DNA from: Vibrio furnissii CIP 102972
Lineage (GTDB): Bacteria; Pseudomonadota; Gammaproteobacteria; Enterobacterales; Vibrionaceae
DNA length: 64,000 nucleotides
NCBI RefSeq assembly: GCF_000176175.1
Contig: NZ_ACZP01000014.1
Coordinates: 1,240,001-1,304,000 of the forward strand
Reading direction: 5' to 3'
Shown: positions 53,482 to 62,627 of the stretch, piece after piece
Layout of the letters: each line of letters starts with the position of its first letter
Numbering within the stretch: the stretch's first letter is position 1
Notes under the pieces: model-generated
Databases searched by the model: none
Seen by the model: the letters and a program-made list of their open reading frames with translations, nothing else
What the model was told of the DNA's origin: nothing
Program-made: the position numbers and the translations under genes

Positions 53482-54486
53482 ATGAAGCAATTCTCAAAAG
53501 TCTGCCTGGCGATGGCAGCGTGTGGCGCCCTGACGCTTTCTAACCCATCTTTTGCGCTCAATATTCTGCTGACGAATGACGACAGTTGGGAGACCACCAA
53601 CATTCAGGTGATGAAAAGTACGCTCGAAGCGGCGGGTCACGATGTGATTATGTCGGCGCCTTGTACCGGACAAAGTGGCAAAGGCGGCGCGATGACGTTC
53701 CTCAAACCCGTGTCGGTTGATGAGACCCAGTCGGCGGATCAGGAATATTGTGTCGGTGACACCGATACCTCGGTGGCGTTTTCCAGTTTCGCAGAAGGAA
53801 CGCCGGTGATGGCGGCGACCTACGGGATTGATGTCGCCGCGCAGGCCGTGTGGGGACAGGATCCAGATCTGGTGATTTCGGGACCGAATGAAGGGAACAA
53901 CCTTGGCTATATGAACAACAACTCCGGCACGCTCGGTGCGGCGATGATTTCACTCAGCCGTGGCATTCCGGCCATTGCGGTCAGCGCCAATTCCAATACC
54001 GCGTCAGACGCAGAGCAATCACAACTGGTGGCGAACGTGGTGGTTAAGATTGTCGCGCAGTTGGTGGCCAATCAACCTTCGGGCCAACCGCTATTGCCTG
54101 CTTACACTGGGTTGAACGTCAATACCCCGGAAGAGATGAACAGCACCATGGGCTACAAGTTTACCGATGTGGGCTGGAACGGCGGCGGTGCGCTGCTTAA
54201 ATTCAGTGATGATTTGTCTACCGATTCCACCGCGCTGTATTACACCATGCAGAGCCTGATTGCGGGCGGCATGACTTCAGAAGAAGCGCAAGCGGCGGCA
54301 ACGAGCGCGTTATCTGGTAAGCAAGGGCTGACTTTCACCACAGGTGACGCTGGTGACACCAGTGAAGATTCTGAAGGTATCGCGGTTAACGAAGGTTACA
54401 TCACCATCAGTACCATTGATGGCAACGTGCAGGCGGCGCGCGGCAAAGTCGCGTTGGTTAGCCAGCGCTTGATTGGCTTGGAATAG
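53482..54486 (+). CDS. Exported SurE-family nucleotidase/phosphatase
   Basis: A 334-residue protein of the SurE fold, whose usual members are cytoplasmic 5'/3'-nucleotidases of about 250 residues. This one has a clear Sec signal peptide (LAMAACGALTLSNPSFA), after which the mature N-terminus NILLTNDDSWETTNIQVMK keeps the metal-binding Asp pair. The SurE loop is present as PDLVISGPNEGNNLGYMNNNSGTLGAAM (near residue 130), and the C-terminal strands as NEGYITISTIDGNVQA. Two cysteines in the mature part (PCTGQSG and EYCVGD) may form a disulfide. A secreted acid phosphatase role is likely. Inserts enlarge it. Confidence 0.88.
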   Translation: MKQFSKVCLAMAACGALTLSNPSFALNILLTNDDSWETTNIQVMKSTLEAAGHDVIMSAPCTGQSGKGGAMTFLKPVSVDETQSADQEYCVGDTDTSVAFSSFAEGTPVMAATYGIDVAAQAVWGQDPDLVISGPNEGNNLGYMNNNSGTLGAAMISLSRGIPAIAVSANSNTASDAEQSQLVANVVVKIVAQLVANQPSGQPLLPAYTGLNVNTPEEMNSTMGYKFTDVGWNGGGALLKFSDDLSTDSTALYYTMQSLIAGGMTSEEAQAAATSALSGKQGLTFTTGDAGDTSEDSEGIAVNEGYITISTIDGNVQAARGKVALVSQRLIGLE

Positions 54487-54496
54487 GGAAGTGGTG

Positions 54497-55126
54497 ATGA
54501 AACAGCAACAATGGATGATGGCACTGTGCTGTGTGTTTGCCTTGTGGGGGTGTAAACCCACCAACGACACCATACAAGTGGGAACGTATGAAGGTGTGGT
54601 GTGGCGTGATGACACGGTACCGCTCTCAGCGCAGATTGTGGTGCAGAATTCTACGACGTTACTGACGCTGTGGGATGATCGTGAGCATCAAGCTTCGTAT
54701 GTGGGCAGCAGCAGTGAAGGTCTGCTGGTATTTTCGGCGGTAGCGTTAAGCTGCGAAATGAGCGCCGCTGCGCTGGCGTGCACCAACAGCAATGGTGAAA
54801 CGACGTTGTCTCCGGTCTTTGCTGAGAGCGTTGATATTGCCAGCTTTGCTGGTACTTATCAGGCGCGTTACAACGACGCATTGCTGCAAATGAGCATTGA
54901 CAATCTTGGTGCACTTACCGTTAGTGGCGCAAGTTGTGAAAGCTCCGGCAGTCTGACCGCGACGACTGAGGTCAATGGCTTGGCGGAGATGCAACTGGCT
55001 GATGACCAGTGCGCCGCAGCAGGGCATGTGAATCTGGTGACGCTGGAAACCGAGAACGAATCGCTGGTCAGCTTGAACATTCAAACCAGTAGCGAGACGT
55101 TTCCTCAAGTCTGGGTTCAGATGTAA
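54497..55126 (+). CDS. Probable small lipoprotein, unknown function
   Basis: A 209-residue protein. The N-terminus is a lipoprotein-like signal (MKQQQWMMALCCVFALWGC), with Trp at the -2 position of the lipobox, which is unusual. The mature part is rich in Ser, Thr and Ala with repeated acidic beta-like strands (GTYEGVVWRDDTVPLSAQIVV, SFAGTYQARYNDALLQMSI) and two further Cys pairs. GGAAGTGG precedes the ATG at 54497. It begins 10 bases after the surE stop, so it belongs to the same operon. No family was recognised. Confidence 0.7.
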   Translation: MKQQQWMMALCCVFALWGCKPTNDTIQVGTYEGVVWRDDTVPLSAQIVVQNSTTLLTLWDDREHQASYVGSSSEGLLVFSAVALSCEMSAAALACTNSNGETTLSPVFAESVDIASFAGTYQARYNDALLQMSIDNLGALTVSGASCESSGSLTATTEVNGLAEMQLADDQCAAAGHVNLVTLETENESLVSLNIQTSSETFPQVWVQM

Positions 55127-55144
55127 GCTCTTCCCCAAAATGAA

Positions 55145-55170
55145 CGAAAGCCGCTGGGTAGCGGCTTTCG
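55145..55170. terminator. Hairpin between convergent lipoprotein and alr genes
   Basis: CGAAAGCCGCT (55145-55155) pairs perfectly with AGCGGCTTTCG (55160-55170) around GGGT. No good T run follows on either side, but its place between convergent genes suggests it terminates both. Confidence 0.65.
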
Positions 55171-55238
55171 TGGGGTGATCATGCTTCGTTGGCGATGATG
55201 CTTATTAGGCGATGAGTGGATTGGGACAGATCGCCTCG

Positions 55239-56402
55239 CTACAACGAACCTTTCTGATTCAACATACGGGCGGGCGGTGTTTCGCGTTTTGACAACGCTT
55301 GCGTCATGTCAATCACCACGCCGTGCGCTTGGTGATAATGGCGGTGGACGCGCGGTGTCAGCTTGATGGTTAGCTCGTAAGGAATGGTGCCAACGTGATT
55401 CGCGATGGTTTCAATGGGCAGGTTTTTCCCCCACATTTCCACCACATCTCCTACCTGATCGGTTGCATCTGGACCTAGGTCGACGGTGATCATATCCATA
55501 GAGACACGCCCGACAATAGGCACCAGCCGACCATTGACAAAGACCGGCGTACCACTTGGTGCACTGCGTGGGTAACCGTCGCCATACCCCATCGCAATCA
55601 CACCGATGTGGGTATCTTGCTGCGCGTGCCAAGTTTCTCCATAGCCCACAGGGCGGCTGGCTTGATGTTTGCGCACGGCAATCAAACGCGTATTGAGTGT
55701 CATGACAGGCACCAGCGCGTGATCGCGGCCCGTGTGTTCGGCACTGGGTGAGATCCCAAACAGGGCAATGCCCGCGCGGGCAACGTCGAATTGCGATTCT
55801 GGCCAGAACAAAATGCCAGCAGAGTTTGCGATAGTTTTCGGACCATCGTATTGCGCAGTCGCTTGATTGAAACAGGCCAATTGGCGCTGCGTGGTCGGAT
55901 GGTTGATATCATCAGCGCAGCTAAAGTGGCTGATGAACCCCAACTTTTCGTTCAGCTTGTGCGTACGTTCGATGCGCGACACATACTCGGGCACTTGAAA
56001 GGGCTGCACGCCCAAACGGTGCATGCCCGTATCGACTTTCAGCCATACATGAATTGGGTGTGCCAGCGTGCTGGTTTCGAGATCGTGTAGCTGTTCTTCA
56101 CAATGAATAGTGGTGTCGAGTTTAAGCTCGGCGGCGCGTTTCAAATCGTCTGCGCAAAAGCAGCCTTCCAACAACAAAATAGGTTGAGTGATGCCCGCTA
56201 GGCGCAGTTCTTCTGCTTCTTCTAAACGTGACACGGCAAAGCGATCAGCATCTGGCAGCGCGCTGGCCAGTTGCACGGCACCATGGCCATACGCGTCACC
56301 TTTGATGACCGCCACCACTTGTTGAGAACCGCTTAATGCTTTCAAGCGACGATAGTTGTGTTGGAGCGCGTTGAGATCAATGTGGGCTTGGGCGGTTATC
56401 AT
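55239..56402 (-). CDS. alr: Alanine racemase
   Basis: A 387-residue PLP enzyme that interconverts L- and D-alanine for cell-wall synthesis or D-alanine use. The cofactor lysine lies in VVAVIKGDAYGHGAVQL near residue 34; the usual sequence is VVKANAYGHG, so the KGD is a variant. The catalytic Tyr is in VGRVSMDMITVDLG's neighbourhood, within GYGDGYPRSAPSGTPVFVNGRLVPIVGRVSMD near residue 270. No signal peptide, so it is not the periplasmic broad-specificity racemase. A C-terminal extension of about 25 residues follows the usual end. Confidence 0.93.
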   Translation of the reverse strand: MITAQAHIDLNALQHNYRRLKALSGSQQVVAVIKGDAYGHGAVQLASALPDADRFAVSRLEEAEELRLAGITQPILLLEGCFCADDLKRAAELKLDTTIHCEEQLHDLETSTLAHPIHVWLKVDTGMHRLGVQPFQVPEYVSRIERTHKLNEKLGFISHFSCADDINHPTTQRQLACFNQATAQYDGPKTIANSAGILFWPESQFDVARAGIALFGISPSAEHTGRDHALVPVMTLNTRLIAVRKHQASRPVGYGETWHAQQDTHIGVIAMGYGDGYPRSAPSGTPVFVNGRLVPIVGRVSMDMITVDLGPDATDQVGDVVEMWGKNLPIETIANHVGTIPYELTIKLTPRVHRHYHQAHGVVIDMTQALSKRETPPARMLNQKGSL

Positions 56403-57109
56403 ATGGCTTCCTGCGATTGATGTTTTCTTTAGAACATAACTCCTAGTTGCTGGCTATTATGTAGCAAATTCATTGCTTGTGTTAGTTATTTGTAGATTAT
56501 GTAACTGTGATGTTGGTGTAATTCTGATTGATTATTCTGTTAAATTTATGTTGATCAATATGCTGTTCTTTGGATGGAATCGGTGCTTATATAAAATTCT
56601 AGTGATGGATAAAAAAAAGGAGTTTCATAAATTCCGTGCGGTGAGGCATTGGCGAATGACGCTCCAACATCTTGGTCTAAGGCATTTGCGCCACTTCGCC
56701 GTCTTTTTACGCAAGGCGCGCATCATTTGAACGTCGTTGGTGATTATTTGTTCTGAGCGAGCAGTCAATGGATCGATTGAATGAAATGAGCGTCGCTGGC
56801 GGGCATCGTTTTGTGGTGGGGGATTGGGCTTGAAGATAGTGAAATACGCTGTAAATTGAACATTTCATGAATTTATATAAACCCATGACGAGCACAGATT
56901 TGACGTGATTTTCTGCGTGAATTGATGAATGCAGACAAATATGTTGTCAATATGCCACCTCGCAGCATGAGCGCCAACCTGCTTTGCGCCGCGTAGGGCT
57001 ATGGAACGATGAGACACACCGGCATATCGCACGAGTCGGACCATCGTTTGGTTCGCGTGCGGCTTAAGGTATGATCGACAGCACACAGGATAAGGGGAAG
57101 GAATCGCAC
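56403..57109. other. Intergenic region, 707 bases
   Basis: This AT-rich gap lies between divergent alr and AraC genes. A 41-codon frame at 56606-56731 (MDKKKEFHKFRAVRHWRMTL, then a His/Arg-rich end) has no ribosome site before its ATG and is doubtful. Nothing else could be supported, though promoters for both neighbours must be here. Confidence 0.35.
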
Positions 57110-58048
57110 GTGGGCAGAAGTTTTTCGACACAAGATGTGAGAGCACAAGAAGGGTTTGCCTACTGGCAACACAATGTGGAGCGAACCTTTGCCTCGCCCA
57201 CCCACAACCGAATGTTGTCTGAGGAGGCGTTCCACGGCGAGCTAGATGTTAAAAGCTTAGGACGCAGCGCTTTGATCTCGCGCATTCGCTCGACACCGAT
57301 TGAATATGGCGAGATGGACGACGTCGAATACAGCGACGATTATTTCATCTGTTTGTCGCTGTGCCCGTTGGCATGCTTGACGCAAGCTGGCGTGACATCA
57401 GAGCAGCACGCGGGTGATATCGTGATGTATGACAATCATCAGCCATTTCGTTACACGTTCCCTCAAGGTGACAACCAGATTGTCATTTCCGTGCCGCACG
57501 CCCTGGTGCGTGAACACATCAAGGATTGTGAGGCATGGCTGAATGTCACCTTAAAGCGAGACGCGCCGTTGGTCTCGTTTGTGGCCGCCATGCTTGAACA
57601 AGCTTGGTTGACCGAAGAGCAAGAAGAGGTGTTTGGTGATCAAATGTTGCGTGCCATTTTGATGATGCTGGGCACGGCATTTCAGGCCGCGTCGGGTGAG
57701 GCCAGCGCATTGGTGCAACGCGACAAGCGAAATAATTTGGCACTTGCGCAGCATTATATTGAGCAGCAGTTGGGCGATCCCGCGTTGAGTGTCGTATCGA
57801 TTTCAAGCCATTTGCACATGTCGGCGCGCACGCTTAGTCGTTTGTTTGCCAAGCAGAATACGTCGGTGATGCGCTGGGTTTGGCTGCAACGATTAAAAGC
57901 GTGTCGTCGTATGTTGCTTACCCATCAAGAGATGGCCATCAGCGATATTGCCTATCAGCAGGGATTTTCAAATCTGCCTCATTTCAACAAACTGTTTAAG
58001 GAAAAATACGGCATGACGCCCTCACAAATGCGTGATTCAGCCGTCTAA
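57110..58048 (+). CDS. AraC-family regulator, FeaR-like
   Basis: A 312-residue regulator of the FeaR type. The N-terminal AraC-binding-like domain (GFAYWQHNVERTF near residue 17, and GDIVMYDNHQPFRYTFPQGDNQIVISVP near 107) precedes the C-terminal double helix-turn-helix (LSVVSISSHLHMSARTLSRLFAKQNTSVMRWVWLQRLKACRRML, then ISDIAYQQGFSNLPHFNKLFKEKYGMTPSQMR). A GTG at 57110 is preferred because GGGGAAGGA lies seven bases upstream; the in-frame ATG at 57071 has AAGGT too close. It is followed on the same strand by an arginase-family gene, which it may control. Confidence 0.88.
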   Translation: MGRSFSTQDVRAQEGFAYWQHNVERTFASPTHNRMLSEEAFHGELDVKSLGRSALISRIRSTPIEYGEMDDVEYSDDYFICLSLCPLACLTQAGVTSEQHAGDIVMYDNHQPFRYTFPQGDNQIVISVPHALVREHIKDCEAWLNVTLKRDAPLVSFVAAMLEQAWLTEEQEEVFGDQMLRAILMMLGTAFQAASGEASALVQRDKRNNLALAQHYIEQQLGDPALSVVSISSHLHMSARTLSRLFAKQNTSVMRWVWLQRLKACRRMLLTHQEMAISDIAYQQGFSNLPHFNKLFKEKYGMTPSQMRDSAV

Positions 58049-58215
58049 TTTGTCCTTATCAGCACATCAGTTGTCCGGCTCAGAATAACGTGCGTCCCCG
58101 CAGCGCTTGCATAATTCCTTGTATCGCACCGCACGCAGCTTTTGCCAAATCGTGACGTTCATCTCCGCAAAAACAAACAGCGCGTGTGGCTTTCATGTTT
58201 ATGCAAGGAGTCAAA

Positions 58216-59100
58216 ATGAGCCAATCCAATACGTTGAGACTAATTTTTCCACAGTGGCAAGGAGGCAACAACGAACCCTATTTCTTGGGCGCGCAGTTGT
58301 TAAATTGGTTAGCGCCACAACATGACGGGCCGATTGAAACCGTCGACGTGGCGTTGCCGCAAGGCCAAACGCTGGCGGTCGTCGATGGGGTGCTGGCACG
58401 GCCGCAGTTGATCCAACAACTCGAAGATGCTCAAGCAAAAATCCAGCGCCATCAACCTGAGCGCATCGTTGTGCTGGGCGGTGATTGCTTGGTCGACTTG
58501 GCCCCATTTGCCTACTTGAACGAGAAATATCAGGGCGATTTAGCCGTTTTGTGGGTCGATGCGCATCCCGACATCATGACGCCAGCGCAGTTCAGTCATG
58601 CGCATGCGATGGTTCTGGGCAACCTGCTTGGCCTCGGCGACGCGCAATTTCGCAGTTACGTGCCGAAACCGGTGAACGCTCGCAATGTTTGCTATTTTGG
58701 GGTCAATGAGCCGACCAGTTGGGAAGCGCAACAAATGAACGCGTTGGGCTTAGCGAATGTTTCTCCGCAGCAACTGCAAGCAGAGGGGAGCCAGCCGTTG
58801 GTTGACTGGTTCCGTTTAACGGGCGCGAAGCATCTTGCCATTCACTTGGATTTGGATGTGCTTGATCCGAACTTGTTCCGTGCGTTGCTGTTCTCCAACG
58901 TGGCTGATGATCCGGCGTTATTCGATGGCGTGGCGAAAGGCAAACTGAGCATGACACAAGTGATTGACGCATTGACAGACATGGCGGGGGTGGCTGATGT
59001 GGTTGGGTTGGGTATCGCAGAACATCTGCCATGGGATGCTTTGGCGCTGAAAACCATGATGGCGCGCTTGCCTCTGTTGGGGAGTGATTGCTCAAGCTAA
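58216..59100 (+). CDS. Arginase/agmatinase-family protein with altered metal motif
   Basis: A 294-residue ureohydrolase-fold protein. The metal-binding motifs are VVLGGDCLVDLAPF (the usual form is GGDHS), LWVDAHPDIMTPAQ (DAHxD) and IHLDLDVLDPNLF (DxDxxDP). The first metal-ligand His is replaced by Cys, which could change the metal or the reaction. The ATG at 58216 follows AAGGAGT; an ATG 30 bases upstream lacks a site. Substrate unknown: arginine, agmatine, guanidinobutyrate and formiminoglutamate are all possible for this fold. Confidence 0.75.
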   Translation: MSQSNTLRLIFPQWQGGNNEPYFLGAQLLNWLAPQHDGPIETVDVALPQGQTLAVVDGVLARPQLIQQLEDAQAKIQRHQPERIVVLGGDCLVDLAPFAYLNEKYQGDLAVLWVDAHPDIMTPAQFSHAHAMVLGNLLGLGDAQFRSYVPKPVNARNVCYFGVNEPTSWEAQQMNALGLANVSPQQLQAEGSQPLVDWFRLTGAKHLAIHLDLDVLDPNLFRALLFSNVADDPALFDGVAKGKLSMTQVIDALTDMAGVADVVGLGIAEHLPWDALALKTMMARLPLLGSDCSS

Positions 59101-59398
59101 TGCGGTGTTTAGCATTCATTTAATAGGATGATAATCCCTGTTCCGTGAGGTGTGACAGCAGCACTGCGATCTTGCGCTTCAATCCCTTTTGGCGTGCTTC
59201 AGGCCTTGGAATACAAGGGCTAAAGGCTATTGATAATCCACACAATTTGTGAGGTGAAACGAAGTTTCATTATGAAACGTATGTATCTTTCATGAAGTGT
59301 GGTTTGCGCAAAAGATTCCCCAAAAAATTCCTTTATAAACTCGGTTTTAGAAGGCGTGCACCGCGCCTTCGCTTAACCGACTTTTTGTAAGGGAATAT
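59101..59398. other. Intergenic region before the chemoreceptor gene
   Basis: This 298-base region holds the promoter of the chemoreceptor gene. A short dyad GAAGGCG/CGCCTTC (59349-59355, 59363-59369) lies 30 bases before the start codon and could affect translation. No gene or known operator was seen. Confidence 0.35.
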
Positions 59399-61024
59399 AT
59401 GATCAGAAACATTCGCATCGGATTAAGAAGTGCCTTGGCGTTTGGTGTGCTAGGTGCTTGTACGCTGATATTGGGGTTATTCTCGGTTTCTCAGCTTTCT
59501 CGTCTCAACGACTCAACAGATCAACTGACATTACAACGCATGCCTGCCGTTGCGACGGTAGCCGATTTGCGTCGTGGTATTTTACGAACCCAAGTTGCGG
59601 TGAGTGAGCTTTCTGATGCTAAAACTCAGGCGCAGCAAAGTGCAATTCAAACGCGCATGAAAGCGATCATTAAAGATTACGACGCCGCTGAGCTAAAAAT
59701 GTCGCAGTTGGCGAGTAATGAAGATTCCAGAAACATCTTGAAGGAAGTGACCTTATTGCATGGTCAGTTGACCGATGCGCTGCCACAACTGTTCACGCTG
59801 ACCGAACAGGGCCTGCTGGACGCCTCTGTCCGTTATCGTGAAGATGTGGTTGTGCCACTGATCGACAAAATTGAAGCGGTACTAGATCGTTACGCACAGT
59901 TTCAAATCAAGATGGTCAATATCGACAACGATGCCGCGACCGATACATACCTTGTGGCTCAAAAGCTGGTGTACATCGGCATTGCGCTGACCATTTTGGT
60001 GATTGTTGTTCTAGCATACGTTTACAGCCGCAGCCTGATTGTACCTTTGAGCTATGCCGTTGAGGTGGCCAAGCGAATCGCTTCGGGAGATCTGACGCAA
60101 CAACTGTCTGATCCACACCGCGATGAAGCCGCGGATATGCTGCGCGCATTGGCCGACATGCAACAACAGCTTGCTAAAGCGATGTCGATGATCGGCGATT
60201 CTTCCACTCAGCTTGCCGCGACATCAGAAGAGTTGAGTGTGGTGACGCATCAATCCTCCGTGATTGTGACCCAGCAAAGCGATCAATTAAGCTTGGCTGC
60301 AACGGCCGTCAGCGAATTGACCTCGGCGATTGAAGAAGTCGCTCGGACCGCTAGCGCGACCAGTGCGAACGCGGAAGTGATGGACGATAAAACGCAGATC
60401 GGCAAATCGAAAATCGTAGAAACGATCAGCGCGCTAGAACTGCTGAAAATGGACATGCAAGATGCGGAAAACAGCGTGTTGGCGCTCTCCGATAACGTGG
60501 CCAATATCAGCACCGTGCTGGATGTGATTCGTGCCATTGCTGAACAAACCAACTTGTTGGCACTGAACGCAGCGATTGAAGCAGCGCGCGCCGGAGAAAA
60601 TGGTCGTGGCTTTGCGGTGGTGGCAGACGAAGTGCGTGCACTGGCTCACCGGACGCAACAATCCACCGCGGATATTGAAACCATGATTACCGCTGTGAGC
60701 TCGGAAACTCGCCAGACTGTGAGCAAAATGGGACACAGCAATGAGCTGGCCAACTCAACCTTAACGGTGGCGAACGATGCCAGTGTGGCATTCGAAGAAA
60801 TTTCGGTGTTGGTGAGTGAAATCAACGGCCAGAATGCGACCGTCGCCAGCGCTGCTGAAGAGCAAGCTGTGGTGGCACGGGAAGTGGATGAAAACTTGGT
60901 GCAGATTAAAGATCTGTCGGTGCAGACCTCTGCGGGGGCGGATCAAACTAAAGCGTCCAGTGAAGAGCTAGCCACTCTGGCTGAGCACCTGAATGAGTTG
61001 GTGAGCCGCTTTAAAATTGCTTAA
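59399..61024 (+). CDS. Methyl-accepting chemotaxis protein
   Basis: A 541-residue chemoreceptor. First span at about 11-32 ([22 protein letters not shown]), a four-helix-bundle periplasmic sensor domain (about 33-185), second span ([19 protein letters not shown]), HAMP ([25 protein letters not shown]), and the signalling domain. The highly conserved hairpin tip is seen as [48 protein letters not shown]. It ends ELVSRFKIA without the NWETF-type adaptation tail. The ligand is unknown. GGGAATAT precedes the ATG. Confidence 0.95.
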   Translation: MIRNIRIGLRSALAFGVLGACTLILGLFSVSQLSRLNDSTDQLTLQRMPAVATVADLRRGILRTQVAVSELSDAKTQAQQSAIQTRMKAIIKDYDAAELKMSQLASNEDSRNILKEVTLLHGQLTDALPQLFTLTEQGLLDASVRYREDVVVPLIDKIEAVLDRYAQFQIKMVNIDNDAATDTYLVAQKLVYIGIALTILVIVVLAYVYSRSLIVPLSYAVEVAKRIASGDLTQQLSDPHRDEAADMLRALADMQQQLAKAMSMIGDSSTQLAATSEELSVVTHQSSVIVTQQSDQLSLAATAVSELTSAIEEVARTASATSANAEVMDDKTQIGKSKIVETISALELLKMDMQDAENSVLALSDNVANISTVLDVIRAIAEQTNLLALNAAIEAARAGENGRGFAVVADEVRALAHRTQQSTADIETMITAVSSETRQTVSKMGHSNELANSTLTVANDASVAFEEISVLVSEINGQNATVASAAEEQAVVAREVDENLVQIKDLSVQTSAGADQTKASSEELATLAEHLNELVSRFKIA

Positions 61025-61104
61025 TCTGTCCGCCTCGTCTCTCAGACATTCTCTCTAAAACCGGTAGCCTCGCTACGCTGTTCGGGGGAATGGATGAGTC
61101 AAAA

Positions 61105-61138
61105 AAAGCCGCTGATTGTTCAGCGGCTTTGTCTTTTT
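61105..61138 (+). terminator. Terminator of the chemoreceptor gene
   Basis: AAAGCCGCTG (61105-61114) pairs with CAGCGGCTTT (61121-61130), followed by GTCTTTTTT. It lies 80 bases after the stop codon. Confidence 0.88.
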
Positions 61139-61150
61139 TGCCTTCGTTGT

Positions 61151-61259
61151 TTTACTGCGCTGTTGTTTCACTGCCCGGTATTTCACCGTTTTGCATTTAA
61201 CTAACCGTTTTGCATTTCAGCGCTTTATATTTCACCGCTCAGTGTTTCACAGTAATGCT
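61151..61259. repeat. Degenerate 15-bp tandem repeat, seven units
   Basis: Units begin TTTcAC at 61151, 61166, 61181, 61196 (19 bases, with an insertion), 61215, 61230 and 61245. The consensus is TTTCACCGCTTTGCA. It fills the space between the chemoreceptor terminator and the end of the AraC gene. A reading frame crosses it on the minus strand but has no start signal. Confidence 0.75.
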
Positions 61260-61300
61260 TTGAAACGCTGAGCGGCTTCGTGTTGACGGTAGGCGATACG

Positions 61301-62212
61301 TCAGGCCATGTCTGCTTCTCGCAGCGCTTTAATGTCTTTTGAGGGTGGCGCACCAAACAGGCGACTGTATTCTCGGCTGAATTGGGAAGGGCTTTCATAG
61401 CCGACGCGGAATGTGGTCGCCATCGCATCGAGATTTTCAGTCAACATTAAACGACGGGCTTCACTCAACCGCAGTTTCTTTTGAAATTGCAGCGGTGTCA
61501 TCGATGTCATGGTACGAAAGTGGGTGTAAAACGCCGACTTGCTCATTCCGGTGTAAGAGGCCAGCTCACTGACGCTGAGCGGTTTGACGAAGTTGTGTTT
61601 CAACCAGTCAATCGCTTTAGAAATTTGATGGCTGTGGCTGCCCGCGGTCACGATCTGGTTGAGACGTGCGCCTTGTTCGGAGGTGAGCAGGCGATAAAAA
61701 ATCTCGCGCTTAATCACTGGCGCGAGAATCTTGATGCTCGCCGGGTCATCCTGTAGTGCCATCAGGCGTACAAACGCATCCAATAAGGGTTCCGACAATT
61801 CCCCCACCGCAATGCCTTTTTGTGCCGCTTTACTGTGCGGAAAGGCGAGTTCGCTTTCGACGATCAATTGCGAGATCTCATGCAAGTCGATTTCCATCAC
61901 TAACCCAAGGTACGGCGTCTCTTCTGTGGCTTCAATGATATTGGCGATGATGGGGAGATCAACGGATGAAATCAGAAAATGATTGGCATCGTAAACAAAG
62001 TTTTCTTCGCCGAGTAGGACTCGTTTTTTCCCTTGAGCAATCAAGCAGATACTTGATTTGTGCGTGTAGCTGGTTGGCGGTGTCGGGGCGTTCCAATGGC
62101 TCAGTCGTACACCGGGAATTTCCGTATCAAACTGATTGGTGTTGTGAGTCCATTTGTCGATTTGGCGAGCAAAAGTTTCGATAGTTTTTGCCATGGAATG
62201 GGGTTCTTTCAT
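61301..62212 (-). CDS. AraC-family regulator, YqhC-like
   Basis: A 303-residue AraC regulator with an N-terminal AraC_N-type domain (CLIAQGKKRVLLGEENFVYDANHFLISSVDLPI near residue 60) and a C-terminal double helix-turn-helix (LSVSELASYTGMSKSAFYTHFRTMTSMTPLQFQKKLRLSEARRLM, then ATTFRVGYESPSQFSREYSRLFG). It resembles E. coli YqhC, an aldehyde-responsive regulator. GGGAG lies five bases before the ATG at 62212; a GTG-type extension upstream is weaker. It is divergent from the carboxymuconolactone decarboxylase-family gene, its likely target. Confidence 0.9.
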   Translation of the reverse strand: MKEPHSMAKTIETFARQIDKWTHNTNQFDTEIPGVRLSHWNAPTPPTSYTHKSSICLIAQGKKRVLLGEENFVYDANHFLISSVDLPIIANIIEATEETPYLGLVMEIDLHEISQLIVESELAFPHSKAAQKGIAVGELSEPLLDAFVRLMALQDDPASIKILAPVIKREIFYRLLTSEQGARLNQIVTAGSHSHQISKAIDWLKHNFVKPLSVSELASYTGMSKSAFYTHFRTMTSMTPLQFQKKLRLSEARRLMLTENLDAMATTFRVGYESPSQFSREYSRLFGAPPSKDIKALREADMA

Positions 62213-62627
62213 TGCGGCTCCCGAGATGACCTTGGTGGTCTTTGGCACGAATTGAATGCTGTAGTTATAACATCAAATCACTTCATGTAAAGAATATCAG
62301 GCAAGCCCCTTGGCCGGTCAGAATGCCAGCGATGCCTCACCTGTCTAGCGTGTTGATTCGGTCAAGGCGTGATGCTTTCAATAGTATTTAATTATTTATC
62401 AACGTATTAAGTTTATTGCTCTCTTGTGGTAGCGGTGGTTTTTCGGCCATCCATTTTTCCATGGCTTGAATATTGATTGGAGGAATGGGCAAGAAATAGC
62501 GTTGAATAGGCTAACGTGAAGTCACGAAGAAGGCGTAAATTAGCCTCACGGTTTGGCGAGACACACATCGCTTGCGTTGCTTCTCGCAAACCGATGCCGT
62601 GTTTTACCTGCCATACCGGAGATGCCG
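62213..62627. promoter_or_regulatory. Divergent control region, 415 bases
   Basis: This region separates the AraC gene and the carboxymuconolactone decarboxylase-family gene and must hold their promoters. A minus-strand reading frame at 62413-62658 overlaps the downstream start and has no ribosome site. No clear operator was seen. Confidence 0.35.

Noticed and set aside
56606..56731. 41-codon His/Arg-rich frame in the alr-AraC gap
   Set aside because: No ribosome site before its ATG, odd composition and no recognised homologue; may be chance in AT-rich DNA.
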